Assembly: GCA_016124235.1 (NCBI GenBank)
Contig: WGOC01000031.1
Location: 32,360-96,359, forward strand
Direction: 5' to 3'
DNA from: a bacterium
GTDB lineage: Bacteria; Verrucomicrobiota; Verrucomicrobiia; Limisphaerales; RI-55
Length of the DNA: 64,000 nt
Under the pieces are notes generated by a model, which was not told where the DNA came from, ran no database searches, and saw only the letters and a program-made list of their open reading frames with translations. How positions within the stretch are numbered: the stretch's first letter is position 1; each line of letters starts with the position of its first letter. Positions 8,336-16,343 of this stretch are shown one piece after another. The translations under genes were made by a program, and so were the position numbers.

Positions 8336-8361
8336 GTGTGCTGCCAGCAGCTTGCTGGCAG
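8336..8361 (+). repeat. REP sequence identical to the REP beside the priA RAYT
   Basis: The 26 bases start GTGTGCTGCCAGCAGC and end TGCTGGCAG, with an internal hairpin. They are identical in all 26 positions to the reverse complement of 56176-56201, the outer right REP of the RAYT in priA. This links the repeat in the prophage to that transposase family. Confidence 0.9.
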
Positions 8362-8894
8362 GGTCTCGGTCCGGCCGCCCGGCCACCGCGAGCGGCTGAC
8401 TCTCCCGCTGCACTGCGTTGCGCCGGAGCCGTAGCCCATCGCGGACGCCGGTCTCTTGAGATTCATCCCGCCGCGTGCCTGAAGGCTTCGCTTCCGGCAG
8501 CGAGCCCGGCACCCACCGGCAACTTCAGTCCGTCGATTTCCCATCGCCGGGCGTCCGTCAGACTGCCAGGGCTGACTCACGTCACCGTGTCAGACTGTCG
8601 GCCGGGGAAGCGCGCTGTCGCGCGCCCCTGACTCTGGCGTTTCAGTTGGCTTTGGTTCGCTGCACTGCATTGCGCCGGCGTCGACCTCCCGTTGGTCAGC
8701 CGACCGCACGAGCTGCATTCCGTTCCGACTCACCGTCGCCGCCTGACCCCGCCGAGACAGGGAGGGGAGGACGCTCGTTTGAACTCGCACGCCGGTGGCG
8801 TATCGCGAACTGGATCGCGACCCCGTGATTCAGTTTTGCTCCGCTGCCGGCGCGCAAGCACGTGGCATGATGGGATGCGATTCGTTCCCGCTTG

Positions 8895-9046
8895 CACAAG
8901 AGCTGTTATACCGCGTGCCGCCCCATTGCCCGCTCCCGCTGGCGCAGGACCCCGGGCATCGGGGACCCCGCCGGCTCCCGCCTACCCACCGTTCGCTTTC
9001 GCTCCCATCTGCCGGCCCGGTTCACTTGATATAACAGCGTCTTGTG
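8895..9046. repeat. 152-base element with terminal inverted repeats
   Basis: The ends are CACAAGAGCTGTTATA (8895-8910) and TATAACAGCGTCTTGTG (9030-9046). The reverse complement of the second matches the first except for one inserted base. The GC-rich interior has no gene. It may be a MITE-like element or a transcript with a long closing stem. No target-site duplication is obvious. Confidence 0.5.
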
Positions 9047-9230
9047 GCCGGGGAACACTCCGGGACCTGTCACCGTCACTGCTGAAGCCCTACACCGGAC
9101 CTCGCGCCCGTCCGGTTCGGCAGTGATCGTGTGCCAGTCCCTCCGGCATCCTTCACGCCACAGCTTGCGCAAGTCTTCCACACAGCTCCGCCGCCTTCGT
9201 GAGTTTCCGGGGTCGCGGTTTTTGAAATCC

Positions 9231-9280
9231 GGGAGGGACGGCATGTTGCCGTCCACAATCATCGGACCGCGACACGCGGT
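9231..9280. repeat. Double-hairpin dispersed repeat (GGGAGGGACGGCA family), partial copy
   Basis: This copy starts GGGAGGGACGGCATGTTGCC and runs to GACACGCGGT, lacking the closing TCCCTCCC that the full copy at 50530-50584 has. The first hairpin is GGACGGCA...TGCCGTCC; the second is GACCGCG...CGCGGT. Confidence 0.8.
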
Positions 9281-9446
9281 AGGACAACAGCTTTGTCCCG
9301 GTCGTGGAGTTACCGCCGCAGTTCTGCGTTGTGGGGGAAGGGGCACCGGTAATCCACGACCGGGCTACTAACCACTCCATCACATCTGTCCCGCTTTTTC
9401 CAGTTTTTCCTATCAGTGTTCTTCCGTGTCGATCCGTGCCTGAAAT

Positions 9447-9469
9447 GTAGGACAGGCGTCCCGCCTGTC
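9447..9469. repeat. Dispersed palindromic repeat, GGACAGGC family (variant)
   Basis: A 23-base variant with core GGACAGGCGTCCCGCC. It follows the phrase ATCCGTGCC, as the copy at 575-597 is adjacent to ATCCGTGTT phrases. Confidence 0.8.
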
Positions 9470-9685
9470 ACCCGCCGTCAGGCGGTATGCGCTGGACCAC
9501 GTTGGTCCTCAGGTCCGTTTTTGTGCCTGTCGTTCCGATCACCCGCCCTCACGCGCCTGCCAATTCACCAGGGGGCCATGCGGGTGCCCCTCTGAAGCGA
9601 CTCCCCGCGCCGCCCTGTTGGGCAGGCTCATCAATTCGTGCAGGGCGAGTGTCCGGACCGATCAGCACAGCACAAAAAAAAGACC

Positions 9686-10141
9686 ATGAAGACTAACACA
9701 TCCTCCACCATCGCACCCACCACCACAGCGTCCAGCCGGAGCGGCCGCACTTCGCGTCCGCAGCAGACCCCGAGGCAGGGGCTCCCGAGCCGTCCCGATC
9801 ATCAGCCTCAGCACACCGAGCCAGAGCCGGCGGCGTTGCCGCCGATTGATTTCCGGAAACGCCGCGAGCGGCGTTCCTTTCGCACCGAGCAGGTGTTGGG
9901 TTTATTGCAGAGCAAAGCCCCGGAGTTCTTCGAGCGCGCCGAGGTCGTCGGCCAGTGGGTTTGGATCGAGTTCGCCGACAAGCCGCCGCGCGATGTCACC
10001 GCGCAGCTCGCCGAGTTCGGGTTCCATTGGAACAACAAGCGGGGCGTGTGGCAGCACCCGTGCGGGCAGGTGACGCCGGGCACCGAGTCCGATCCCAAGC
10101 AAAAGTATCCGACCTACTTCCCCGCCCACGTCCGCGCCTGA
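9686..10141 (+). CDS. Small accessory protein with an FGFHWNNKRGVW motif
   Basis: I start at ATG 9686 (MKTNTSSTIAPTTTASS), preceded by an AAAAAAAAGA run, giving 151 residues. The first ~55 residues are low-complexity Ser/Thr/Pro/Gln. The rest forms a small alpha/beta domain: RRSFRTEQVLGLLQ, FERAEVVGQWVWIEF, then LAEFGFHWNNKRGVWQHPCG. The last motif occurs in small phage and plasmid proteins, but I cannot assign a function. It is rightward, against the phage late genes, and forms a pair with the next gene 64 bases on. Confidence 0.6.
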   Translation: MKTNTSSTIAPTTTASSRSGRTSRPQQTPRQGLPSRPDHQPQHTEPEPAALPPIDFRKRRERRSFRTEQVLGLLQSKAPEFFERAEVVGQWVWIEFADKPPRDVTAQLAEFGFHWNNKRGVWQHPCGQVTPGTESDPKQKYPTYFPAHVRA

Positions 10142-10205
10142 CTTCACCGGGGCGCTCCACTTCGGGGCGCCCCTCCCATCTCCCAACTTCCATCTCCCAT
10201 CTACC

Positions 10206-10577
10206 ATGCACATCATTTACAGCTACACCCGCAAGCAGGCCCTCGCCGACGGCTTCCAGATCGACGTTTCACACACGGCCCGCGAAGCCGGCATTAAGTT
10301 CCCGGTCTTTCTCACCCGCGCCGTGTTCGGGCGCTACGTCACCGTGCCGCCCGGCGTGCAATGCCAGGACGAGCCCGGCCGCTTGTGGGACATCGTCTGG
10401 ATGCTTCGTTTCGCCGTCCACCGGTCCCGCGACGGCGCACGACGCATCCCGTTCGCCCTCTACGTCCGCAACGACAACCACCGCGCCCGCTTGATCAAGC
10501 TCATCGCCACCTGCGGCCCGCTCGACATCGATGATCCCAAGCCCGCCATCACCGTCATGTTGCCCGACGAGGATTGA
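10206..10577 (+). CDS. DUF6573-like protein
   Basis: This gene encodes 123 residues starting MHIIYSYTRKQALADGFQID. The IIYSYTRxQALADGxLIDVS opening, followed by AREAGIKFPVFLTRAVF and a C-terminal domain with ALYVRNDNHRARLIKLIATCGPLD, matches small proteins of the DUF6573 type found on phages and plasmids. No enzyme motif is visible. It probably shares a transcript with 9686-10141. Confidence 0.65.
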   Translation: MHIIYSYTRKQALADGFQIDVSHTAREAGIKFPVFLTRAVFGRYVTVPPGVQCQDEPGRLWDIVWMLRFAVHRSRDGARRIPFALYVRNDNHRARLIKLIATCGPLDIDDPKPAITVMLPDED

Positions 10578-10590
10578 TCATCCAACGGGC

Positions 10591-10616
10591 GGTAGGGCGG
10601 TGCTGCGTCGCCGCCC
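10591..10616. repeat. GGTAGGGCGG...CGCCGCCC palindromic repeat
   Basis: Hairpin repeat just 3' of the DUF6573-like gene, related to 6248-6273 with compensating stem changes. It may end transcription of the two-gene unit. Confidence 0.65.
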
Positions 10617-10779
10617 AAACTTCCAGCGCTGTTAGCTACGTCTCGCCTTTGTGCCCTTCGGCGTCTTCGTGGTTGCCCCCACCGCTCGCCAAGCGTAAAA
10701 AGCGTTTCGGGAAAGCCGAACTCAGTTGACGTTCGGCCCACAAGTTTCGGCTCACTCATACTGCTGGAACACATCACTT

Positions 10780-11280
10780 ATGCTGCAAACATGTCCACAT
10801 TGTTTCAGAAATGTCTTGTTTATCAGCCAGAGCTGTCCGGCCTGCGGCCTGACTTCCAATGACGTGCAAAGAGCAAGCGCGTCAAAAGCTGCGAAACCTG
10901 AGCCGCAGAAGATCGCCGCAACCGCTAAGTCAGTTCGAAATTCCCGTGCGCGGGCACATTCTCGACAGCTAATACTCGGAGCATTTGCCGGCGGCCTTTT
11001 GCTTTTCGTCGGCGTGCATTTTGGTCATGCTAAGTTAGATAGTAACGAGCCGATCACAAGTTCATGGGGAAATATCGTGAGTGTGGCAGGTATAATCCTG
11101 TTGGCGTTGTTTGTCGGCTCCATTGCTAGTTCGGCAATTACGGGTAAGGAAGAGTTTGGTACTTCCACCGTGACCTATCGTTGTTCTCGTTGCGGTCGCG
11201 AAATCAGCTTCCACGCGATACCAAATGAAAAAGGCAGTACGATTACGTGCCCGGGATGTGGAACGATGCTATGCCGATAA
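10780..11280 (+). CDS. Zinc-ribbon membrane protein
   Basis: Starting at ATG 10780 (MLQTCPHCFRNVLFISQSCP) the protein has 166 residues. A first zinc ribbon (CPHC...CPAC) lies at residues 5-22. Two hydrophobic segments follow near residues 63-80 (LILGAFAGGLLLFVGVHFG) and 97-115 (IVSVAGIILLALFVGSIA). A second zinc ribbon (CSRC...CPGCGTMLC) ends it. The layout resembles the two host zinc-ribbon membrane proteins at 24612-25031 and 25128-25520, so it may be a host-derived gene in the phage cassette. Its function is unknown. Confidence 0.65.
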   Translation: MLQTCPHCFRNVLFISQSCPACGLTSNDVQRASASKAAKPEPQKIAATAKSVRNSRARAHSRQLILGAFAGGLLLFVGVHFGHAKLDSNEPITSSWGNIVSVAGIILLALFVGSIASSAITGKEEFGTSTVTYRCSRCGREISFHAIPNEKGSTITCPGCGTMLCR

Positions 11281-11475
11281 GCCCGACAAGAACGATACTG
11301 CCGACGAGAGCCAGCCGTCCTACTAATGAGACAAATTAGAGACCAGCGGCGGCTGGCTTCCTTCGGCTAACCTCTGTCGCTCGCGGTTTCCTTAGGAATA
11401 GATTTCCTCAGCCTCCTTCGGCTTTCACGTCCCTCCGCGCCTCCGCAGTGAAAAACAGGGAGGTGGAACTTCGAC

Positions 11476-12930
11476 CTAAATCCCCCTTAACTTCCTCGCC
11501 CTGACCGTCCTTCCCTTCGTAGCCACCAGGTAACGCAAACAGTCCGCCGCGTCATCACCGCCCACGCCGTCCTCGTCGGCATCCACCTTGAGCACATCCT
11601 CCGGCCGATGCGGATCATGTTGCAAGACCGGCAACGTCTCCAACAACCGGCCGCACCGCCGGTGGATGAACAACGTCGGCCGGATGTCGGCCTCGACATC
11701 ACCCAGGCGTTGCAGAATCTCCGCCCAGCCATTGATCCGGTCCGTGTTCGCGCACGTCAGTTTGATCCCGTGCCGGGCGTATTGCGCGGCGATCGTCGTG
11801 CCGTCGCTCTGACGAGAGAACACATCCGCCCCCGCCACGAACCGTTTCAAGTCTGAGATCCCCAATCTTCTATCTCCTATCTGCCATCTTCCCAGCATGG
11901 CGTGAATCGTGTTCGCATGTCGTTGCGGCAGCCACAACCGTTCGGCGTGTTCATCGACCACGAACAGATTCCCATCACCATCGGTGCAACCGAGCAGGCA
12001 CACCGTGTAATGGGTGAAGCCGTAATCGAGCGCGCAAAACCATTCGCGGGCACGCGTCTCATCGAAGTCATCAACGACATGCACGTCGCGCCGGAACGTC
12101 GTGAAGAACTGACCGGCCGCGATATCCCAGTCGCCCTCGAACCACGCCCGCTTCTGCCAGCCCGTCAGGTTCGCCAGCACCCGGGCGTATTCCGGATTGG
12201 TAAACGCATTGTCCGTCACGCGGGCCGGCACAAAGATCGTCTCGGGGAGCGCGTGCGTCCCGCGCGCACCATTTGGCGTCCCGCCGAATGCCACTTCTCC
12301 CGCTTTTAGTCGCTCCAAATACGGCACTATGAACTTCGTGCGATACCACGCGTGGCCGATCCCGCCCGGATTGGTTGTCGAATAAATGCGCGGCCGCCAG
12401 TTCGCCTTGGACGTCCGGCAACACGTCGTGATGTCCTGGTGTTTGCGCGAGCTGAGCGTCGTGGCCTCCTCGATACCGATCACGTCGTATTCGAGACCCA
12501 AATACGCGTCGATGTCCTTCTCCGCCTGGAAATGACCGGCGATGATCCGCGAACCGTTGGCGAACGTCAGCACGCCGCGATGCGCCGAGAACTCGTGGCG
12601 CAGGCTCCCGAACAAACGGCGGCGCAGGTCCTCGAAGTTTTCGAGGTTCGCCTTGCCGACCTTGCGGAGCAGCAGACATTTCAGGCCGGGCACACGCTGG
12701 CAATCATCAGCACCCATCTGGGCGAGCAACCAGTGGGACTTCCCACCACCACGGGCTCCGCCGTAACCGACCGCCGTCGGCCCGTCACTGCGATCGCACA
12801 ACCGCGCCGCCGCCGAAGCCGCGAGCTGACGCGGTTGCAGGACAATCCCCGCGTTTACGAAGTTCGCCATCTGATCACCGGGACAACCCGCTTCGCGACC
12901 GGCGGCCAGGTAAGCCTCCATCGGTGTCAT
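11476..12930 (-). CDS. Terminase large subunit
   Basis: The protein has 484 residues. It is the ATP-driven DNA packaging motor. Walker A is GGARGGGKS (residues 57-65), Walker B is YDVIGIEEA (about 148-156), followed by a coupling STTNPGG motif. The C-terminal RNase H-like nuclease domain begins at WFCALDYGFTHYTV and includes a GADVFSRQSDG segment and a final DGVGGDDAADCLRYLV, as in terminase nuclease domains. It overlaps the small-subunit gene by 4 bases (ATGA), so the two are translationally coupled. Confidence 0.93.
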   Translation of the reverse strand: MTPMEAYLAAGREAGCPGDQMANFVNAGIVLQPRQLAASAAARLCDRSDGPTAVGYGGARGGGKSHWLLAQMGADDCQRVPGLKCLLLRKVGKANLENFEDLRRRLFGSLRHEFSAHRGVLTFANGSRIIAGHFQAEKDIDAYLGLEYDVIGIEEATTLSSRKHQDITTCCRTSKANWRPRIYSTTNPGGIGHAWYRTKFIVPYLERLKAGEVAFGGTPNGARGTHALPETIFVPARVTDNAFTNPEYARVLANLTGWQKRAWFEGDWDIAAGQFFTTFRRDVHVVDDFDETRAREWFCALDYGFTHYTVCLLGCTDGDGNLFVVDEHAERLWLPQRHANTIHAMLGRWQIGDRRLGISDLKRFVAGADVFSRQSDGTTIAAQYARHGIKLTCANTDRINGWAEILQRLGDVEADIRPTLFIHRRCGRLLETLPVLQHDPHRPEDVLKVDADEDGVGGDDAADCLRYLVATKGRTVRARKLRGI

Positions 12931-13520
12931 GATTTCGCCTCCTCGATCACCTTGGCTTCAATGATCTCCCCACGTGGCACCGCCACGCTTTGGGCTGGCG
13001 GAACTTCCGCTCCGTAAATTTTCTTCAATGCCACCTCCAGCTCCACCTTGATCGGTCCGCCGTCCTCGCCGGTGATCTCCGTTCGATCCGTTTCCATCCC
13101 GGACGCCAGTCGCCCCAGCTTGCTGGCCAGCTCGAGCGCCCGCGCCACGTCCCCCAGCGTCGCGCCCTTGCTGCCGTCGCGGAAACTCTCGAGGATCTTC
13201 CGGCCGGCCTCGACCAGCTCACCGCGCATCGCCCATTCCACCTCCTTGTGTTCTTCCTGTCGCTTGAGCCAGAGCGGCGCCTTCGCCCGCGTTAACGCCT
13301 CCGTCGACTCGCGCTCCACCGCCGCCATGTGTGTTGCGTAAGCCGCCACGCGATCCAACCAACACCAGCGCGCCGACCAGCGACGGATCAGCTGTTCACT
13401 TTTCGCCAACTTGCTGGCCACCTCCGCCGTCGACCGCTGAGGCCCCATGCTCAGGTAGAGCGAGAACGCCGCGAACGCCTTGTCTGACTCCTTGGGCTGC
13501 TGTTCAAACGCCAATGCCAT
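12927..13520 (-). CDS. Terminase small subunit-like protein
   Basis: The 197-residue protein starts MALAFEQQPKESDKAFAAFS. An N-terminal helix-turn-helix-like part (AFSLYLSMGPQRSTAEVASKLAKSEQLIRRWSARWCW) would recognise phage DNA. A long helical region with LEGRASKLGRLASGMETDRTEI-like phrasing and a C-terminal tail follow. This arrangement and its 4-base overlap with the large subunit identify it as the small terminase subunit or its functional equivalent. Confidence 0.75.
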   Translation of the reverse strand: MALAFEQQPKESDKAFAAFSLYLSMGPQRSTAEVASKLAKSEQLIRRWSARWCWLDRVAAYATHMAAVERESTEALTRAKAPLWLKRQEEHKEVEWAMRGELVEAGRKILESFRDGSKGATLGDVARALELASKLGRLASGMETDRTEITGEDGGPIKVELEVALKKIYGAEVPPAQSVAVPRGEIIEAKVIEEAKS

Positions 13521-13523
13521 CCT

Positions 13524-13808
13524 TCATCTCCTTTCGTGTTTCCGTAGCGCCCTTCGCAAAGGCTCACATCGCGTGACGCCCTCCACTCCAAAAATGACAC
13601 CATAGGGTGTCATGCCTGGCAGATTGTTACTCAACGACTTCCAAAGCGGCTGACGCCCTGACGCCATGTTTCCCAAGTTAATGATGGGAAAAGTACACAT
13701 ATATATATGCACGTGCATAAAGGGTGATTTCAGCTTTTCCTGACGCTGAACCTGCAAACTTGCCGTCATGGCGTCAGCGCTACTGTCTTTATTGGGTGAA
13801 GTGCTCAT
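13524..13808 (-). CDS. Hypothetical small phage ORF
   Basis: A 94-residue frame starts with an ATG overlapping the primase stop (ATGA), which suggests coupling. The product (MSTSPNKDSSADAMTASLQV) has no motif. The DNA is unusual: an 11-base perfect inverted repeat CTGACGCCATG (13658-13668) and CATGGCGTCAG (13767-13777), several GGCGTCA words, and an ACATATATATATG run. It may be regulatory or packaging DNA rather than a gene. Confidence 0.3.
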   Translation of the reverse strand: MSTSPNKDSSADAMTASLQVQRQEKLKSPFMHVHIYMCTFPIINLGNMASGRQPLWKSLSNNLPGMTPYGVIFGVEGVTRCEPLRRALRKHERR

Positions 13809-16027
13809 ATCGAGGGCGTCAGCCGGGTGTCAGCCTTGTCATGGTCTTGTTCCAGGGAAACCCAATCGGCCGGGTAGATGATCCAACCGCGACGATGTTC
13901 GGTCCGTTGTTGCTGCACCCGGTCGCCGCAACGGCGGGCCAGTCGGCCGAGGTAAGTGCCGGCGGCATTGTTCCAGTCCAGCAGCCGGCGGGCTTCATCC
14001 TTGAACGGCGAATCCGCCAGCCGTCGCTCCAGCTCGGCCGCCGTGCCCGTCCACGGACCGAGCTTGTCATCCTCTTCCATCGCCGAATCGATCAACGCCA
14101 GCAAACGCATCTCCGGGGACATGTCTTCCAGGGCGGTGATCAGGTCCGGATGATGAAAATGCGTCACCCCAAATCGCTTCGACACCAGCGCTTCGGGAAT
14201 TTCAAATCGCGTGAGGTGATGCACAAACGCCGGCACCTCGGACAGCAGGAGCTCCATGAACTCGCGGTATCCATCGGCCGTGCTGGTGTCCACCGGCATG
14301 TCCGCCTTCGTTGCCTTGAGCAGGATCACCTTGTCCTCCAGCGATTCATCGATCGGCGGCAGGATCAACAGGTTCTCCGGTTCATCATTCAGCGAGATCG
14401 TCACCCGCCAGAATGGTTTCAGGCTGATTGCCTGTCGATTCTTCGCGTGACACGACTGCACCGTGTTCACCGTGAAATCCTTGATGCGCGCGCCAAAGTG
14501 CCGCCGGGCACGAATGTCCGTGAACGACACCTCATCCTCGATCATCAAATGCTCGGCGGTGAACAGGTCGCCATTGAAATCGGTGGCGCCGCACATGTAG
14601 CGATACGGTTTGGCCACGCGGCCGCCGAGCACTTCGGTGATCAGGTTTTGCAGGAGCGACTTGCCGCAATCACGGGGACCGGCGATCGCCAGCATCTGGC
14701 CGTGTCGCAACTGGCCCGCGGCCAGTGCTTCGTAGGCGATCTTCAACCAGCCCAGAAAGTACGGCACCTGGTTGTGCTTCCCGTCACCGAGCAGACCGAG
14801 GATCAATTGCTCGATGTGCGGGCACTCGCCAACCTTGGGTTGCGGCAGCCGTGGCGATCGTGTCACCAGCACGCGATGGCCGCACATTTCCTGCAGGCCC
14901 ACGCTTTGGCCGGCGAGGGGACCGGCATAGACCACGTCCAGCGTTCGTTGGATCTCGATGATCCGCAGGTCGACCGCCGACAGGCCCTTTTCCTCGCCGT
15001 CGCCGGCATCGTAACCGGCCGCCCTCAGATGCTTCACGAGCGAGCTCTCGTTGATTTCGATCATCTCGCCGCGATCATTTGAGAGCCAGTAACACTTCCG
15101 GCCGGGATCGTAATACACGTGCAACTCGTCGGGCTCACGATCGTGCAGGCCCGCTTTGCGGACACGCTCGACGGCGCGCATGAACGTTGCCCGCCGCACT
15201 TTGAACTGCCGTTCGGCGAACCGGACCACCCGATCCTGCAGCAATGCATCCCGGCCCAGACCGGCCGCCAGCTTGACCAGCCGTTGTTCCGCGCGGTGCT
15301 GCTCGGGCCCTTCCATCTTCGCCAGGCCGTCCGTTTCCCGCTCGAACAAGGCGAACGCCAGTACGCTCGCGTCGCTTTCGGCGGCAACGGGCACCGCCGT
15401 GGTCAGCAGGTTCTGCCACCACGAAGTAAACTCTGCTTTCAGCACGTCGCGACAATCATCGGCGCCCTTGCCCGGACCCTCGTAGGGAATGCGAGGCAGC
15501 AGCACGGGCAGTGGACGGAGCAACTGCGCCAGGCGAACCGCGGCGATCGCAAATTGATGGTTCAACGCCGTGTCTGAATCGCCGCAAAAGAAAATCCGCT
15601 GCGGTTGCAACCGCGCCACCACCTCCGCCAGTTCCGCCACCGGTTCCACGCCGCCCTTGCGCGCGTAACCGTAGAATCCCGACACACCCACCGCTGGAAA
15701 ACCGGCCTCGGTCAGCGACAACGCCTTGAACTCACCTTCGATGAGATGCAGGTCACCGCCGGGCGCCACCTTGTCGAGTCCCGGAGGCACGTATGCGTGG
15801 ACGCTGGAGCCGACGGCCTGATGATATTTCTTGTCACCGGTCGGTTGGTCCAGTCGCAGCCGGCCGTAAGGCCTGTTGGCGTCGATCACGTCGGCGCCAT
15901 CAATCGTTCGGTAGGGGATGAACAAACCGGTCGCCGCAAGACCGCAGCGCCGCTCGGCTTCGAGGGCATCGACGCACTCGACACCGGCCGCCCGCAACAC
16001 CGCCTCTGAAATTCCCGGCCGTGTCAT
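13805..16027 (-). CDS. Phage primase-helicase (Toprim plus SF3-type ATPase)
   Basis: I start at ATG 16027 (MTRPGISEAVLRAAGVECVD), 5 bases after the upstream gene ends, giving 740 residues. The N-terminal part has a Toprim/DUF3854-like core: LHLIEGEFKALSLTEAG and RIFFCGDSDTALNHQFA. A middle region (YYDPGRKCYWLSNDRGEMIEI) leads to a DnaB/SF3-like ATPase with Walker A AIAGPRDCGKSLLQNL, Walker B-like EHLMIEDEVSF and an RVTISLNDEP sensor segment. It would prime and unwind phage DNA. The final helical domain may bind the origin. Confidence 0.85.
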   Translation of the reverse strand: MTRPGISEAVLRAAGVECVDALEAERRCGLAATGLFIPYRTIDGADVIDANRPYGRLRLDQPTGDKKYHQAVGSSVHAYVPPGLDKVAPGGDLHLIEGEFKALSLTEAGFPAVGVSGFYGYARKGGVEPVAELAEVVARLQPQRIFFCGDSDTALNHQFAIAAVRLAQLLRPLPVLLPRIPYEGPGKGADDCRDVLKAEFTSWWQNLLTTAVPVAAESDASVLAFALFERETDGLAKMEGPEQHRAEQRLVKLAAGLGRDALLQDRVVRFAERQFKVRRATFMRAVERVRKAGLHDREPDELHVYYDPGRKCYWLSNDRGEMIEINESSLVKHLRAAGYDAGDGEEKGLSAVDLRIIEIQRTLDVVYAGPLAGQSVGLQEMCGHRVLVTRSPRLPQPKVGECPHIEQLILGLLGDGKHNQVPYFLGWLKIAYEALAAGQLRHGQMLAIAGPRDCGKSLLQNLITEVLGGRVAKPYRYMCGATDFNGDLFTAEHLMIEDEVSFTDIRARRHFGARIKDFTVNTVQSCHAKNRQAISLKPFWRVTISLNDEPENLLILPPIDESLEDKVILLKATKADMPVDTSTADGYREFMELLLSEVPAFVHHLTRFEIPEALVSKRFGVTHFHHPDLITALEDMSPEMRLLALIDSAMEEDDKLGPWTGTAAELERRLADSPFKDEARRLLDWNNAAGTYLGRLARRCGDRVQQQRTEHRRGWIIYPADWVSLEQDHDKADTRLTPSI

Positions 16028-16032
16028 GTTGA

Positions 16033-16314
16033 TCAGTCGACCGGTCGGAATCTGCCAAAGGGAATGTTCTCGACGGTCCACTCGTCGAAGGACTCGTCAC
16101 GAAACTCGACATGGACGTGCCGCCGGTCCCATTCCAGCGGGATGGCGCTTTTCCACGTCAGGGTTACGACCCCGCCGTGCTGAAGCGCGGAAATCAACTG
16201 CCCGCGCGTTTCCGCTTCCAGCGTGTCGACAAAATCCCGCAACCGCAGGTTGTCGGGCTGCGAATCGTCCTGAATCAAAACTCCGCGATACCAGTTCAAT
16301 CGACTTGTCGTCAT
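16033..16314 (-). CDS. Small hypothetical phage protein
   Basis: This gene encodes 93 residues starting MTTSRLNWYRGVLIQDDSQP and ending FGRFRPVD. It is acidic, with a VHVEFRDESFDEWTVENI segment and no recognised motif. It sits between helicase and primase genes with a 5-base gap to the latter, so it is likely part of the replication operon. I do not recognise it. Confidence 0.55.
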   Translation of the reverse strand: MTTSRLNWYRGVLIQDDSQPDNLRLRDFVDTLEAETRGQLISALQHGGVVTLTWKSAIPLEWDRRHVHVEFRDESFDEWTVENIPFGRFRPVD

Positions 16315-16343
16315 AAAACTCCGTGTCCTTCGTGGTTGAATCT

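Larger units (their letters stand above)
7907..9685. other. 1.8 kb repeat-rich region without a credible gene
   Basis: Many open frames exist on both strands, but their products are Arg/Pro/Gly-rich, have no motif and overlap each other, as expected of GC-rich non-coding DNA. The region holds a REP identical to one in priA (8336-8361), a 21-base direct repeat (8406-8426 and 8658-8678, one difference), a 152-base element with terminal inverted repeats (8895-9046), a double hairpin shared with 50530-50584 (9231-9280), and a copy of the GGACAGGC palindrome (9447-9469). It may be the scar of an insertion between terminase and portal. Confidence 0.6.

Noticed and set aside
8072..8512. Leftward 146-residue frame in the repeat region
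   Set aside because: It includes the REP at 8336-8361 and has Arg/Ser/Gly-rich non-protein-like sequence.
13690..13725. Possible origin or promoter at the ACATATATATATG run
   Set aside because: Too short and with no iterated initiator boxes; recorded only as part of the 13524-13808 region.
13724..15082. Rightward frame of 452 residues
   Set aside because: Antisense to the primase-helicase gene; product is His/Arg/Gln-rich without a fold signature.
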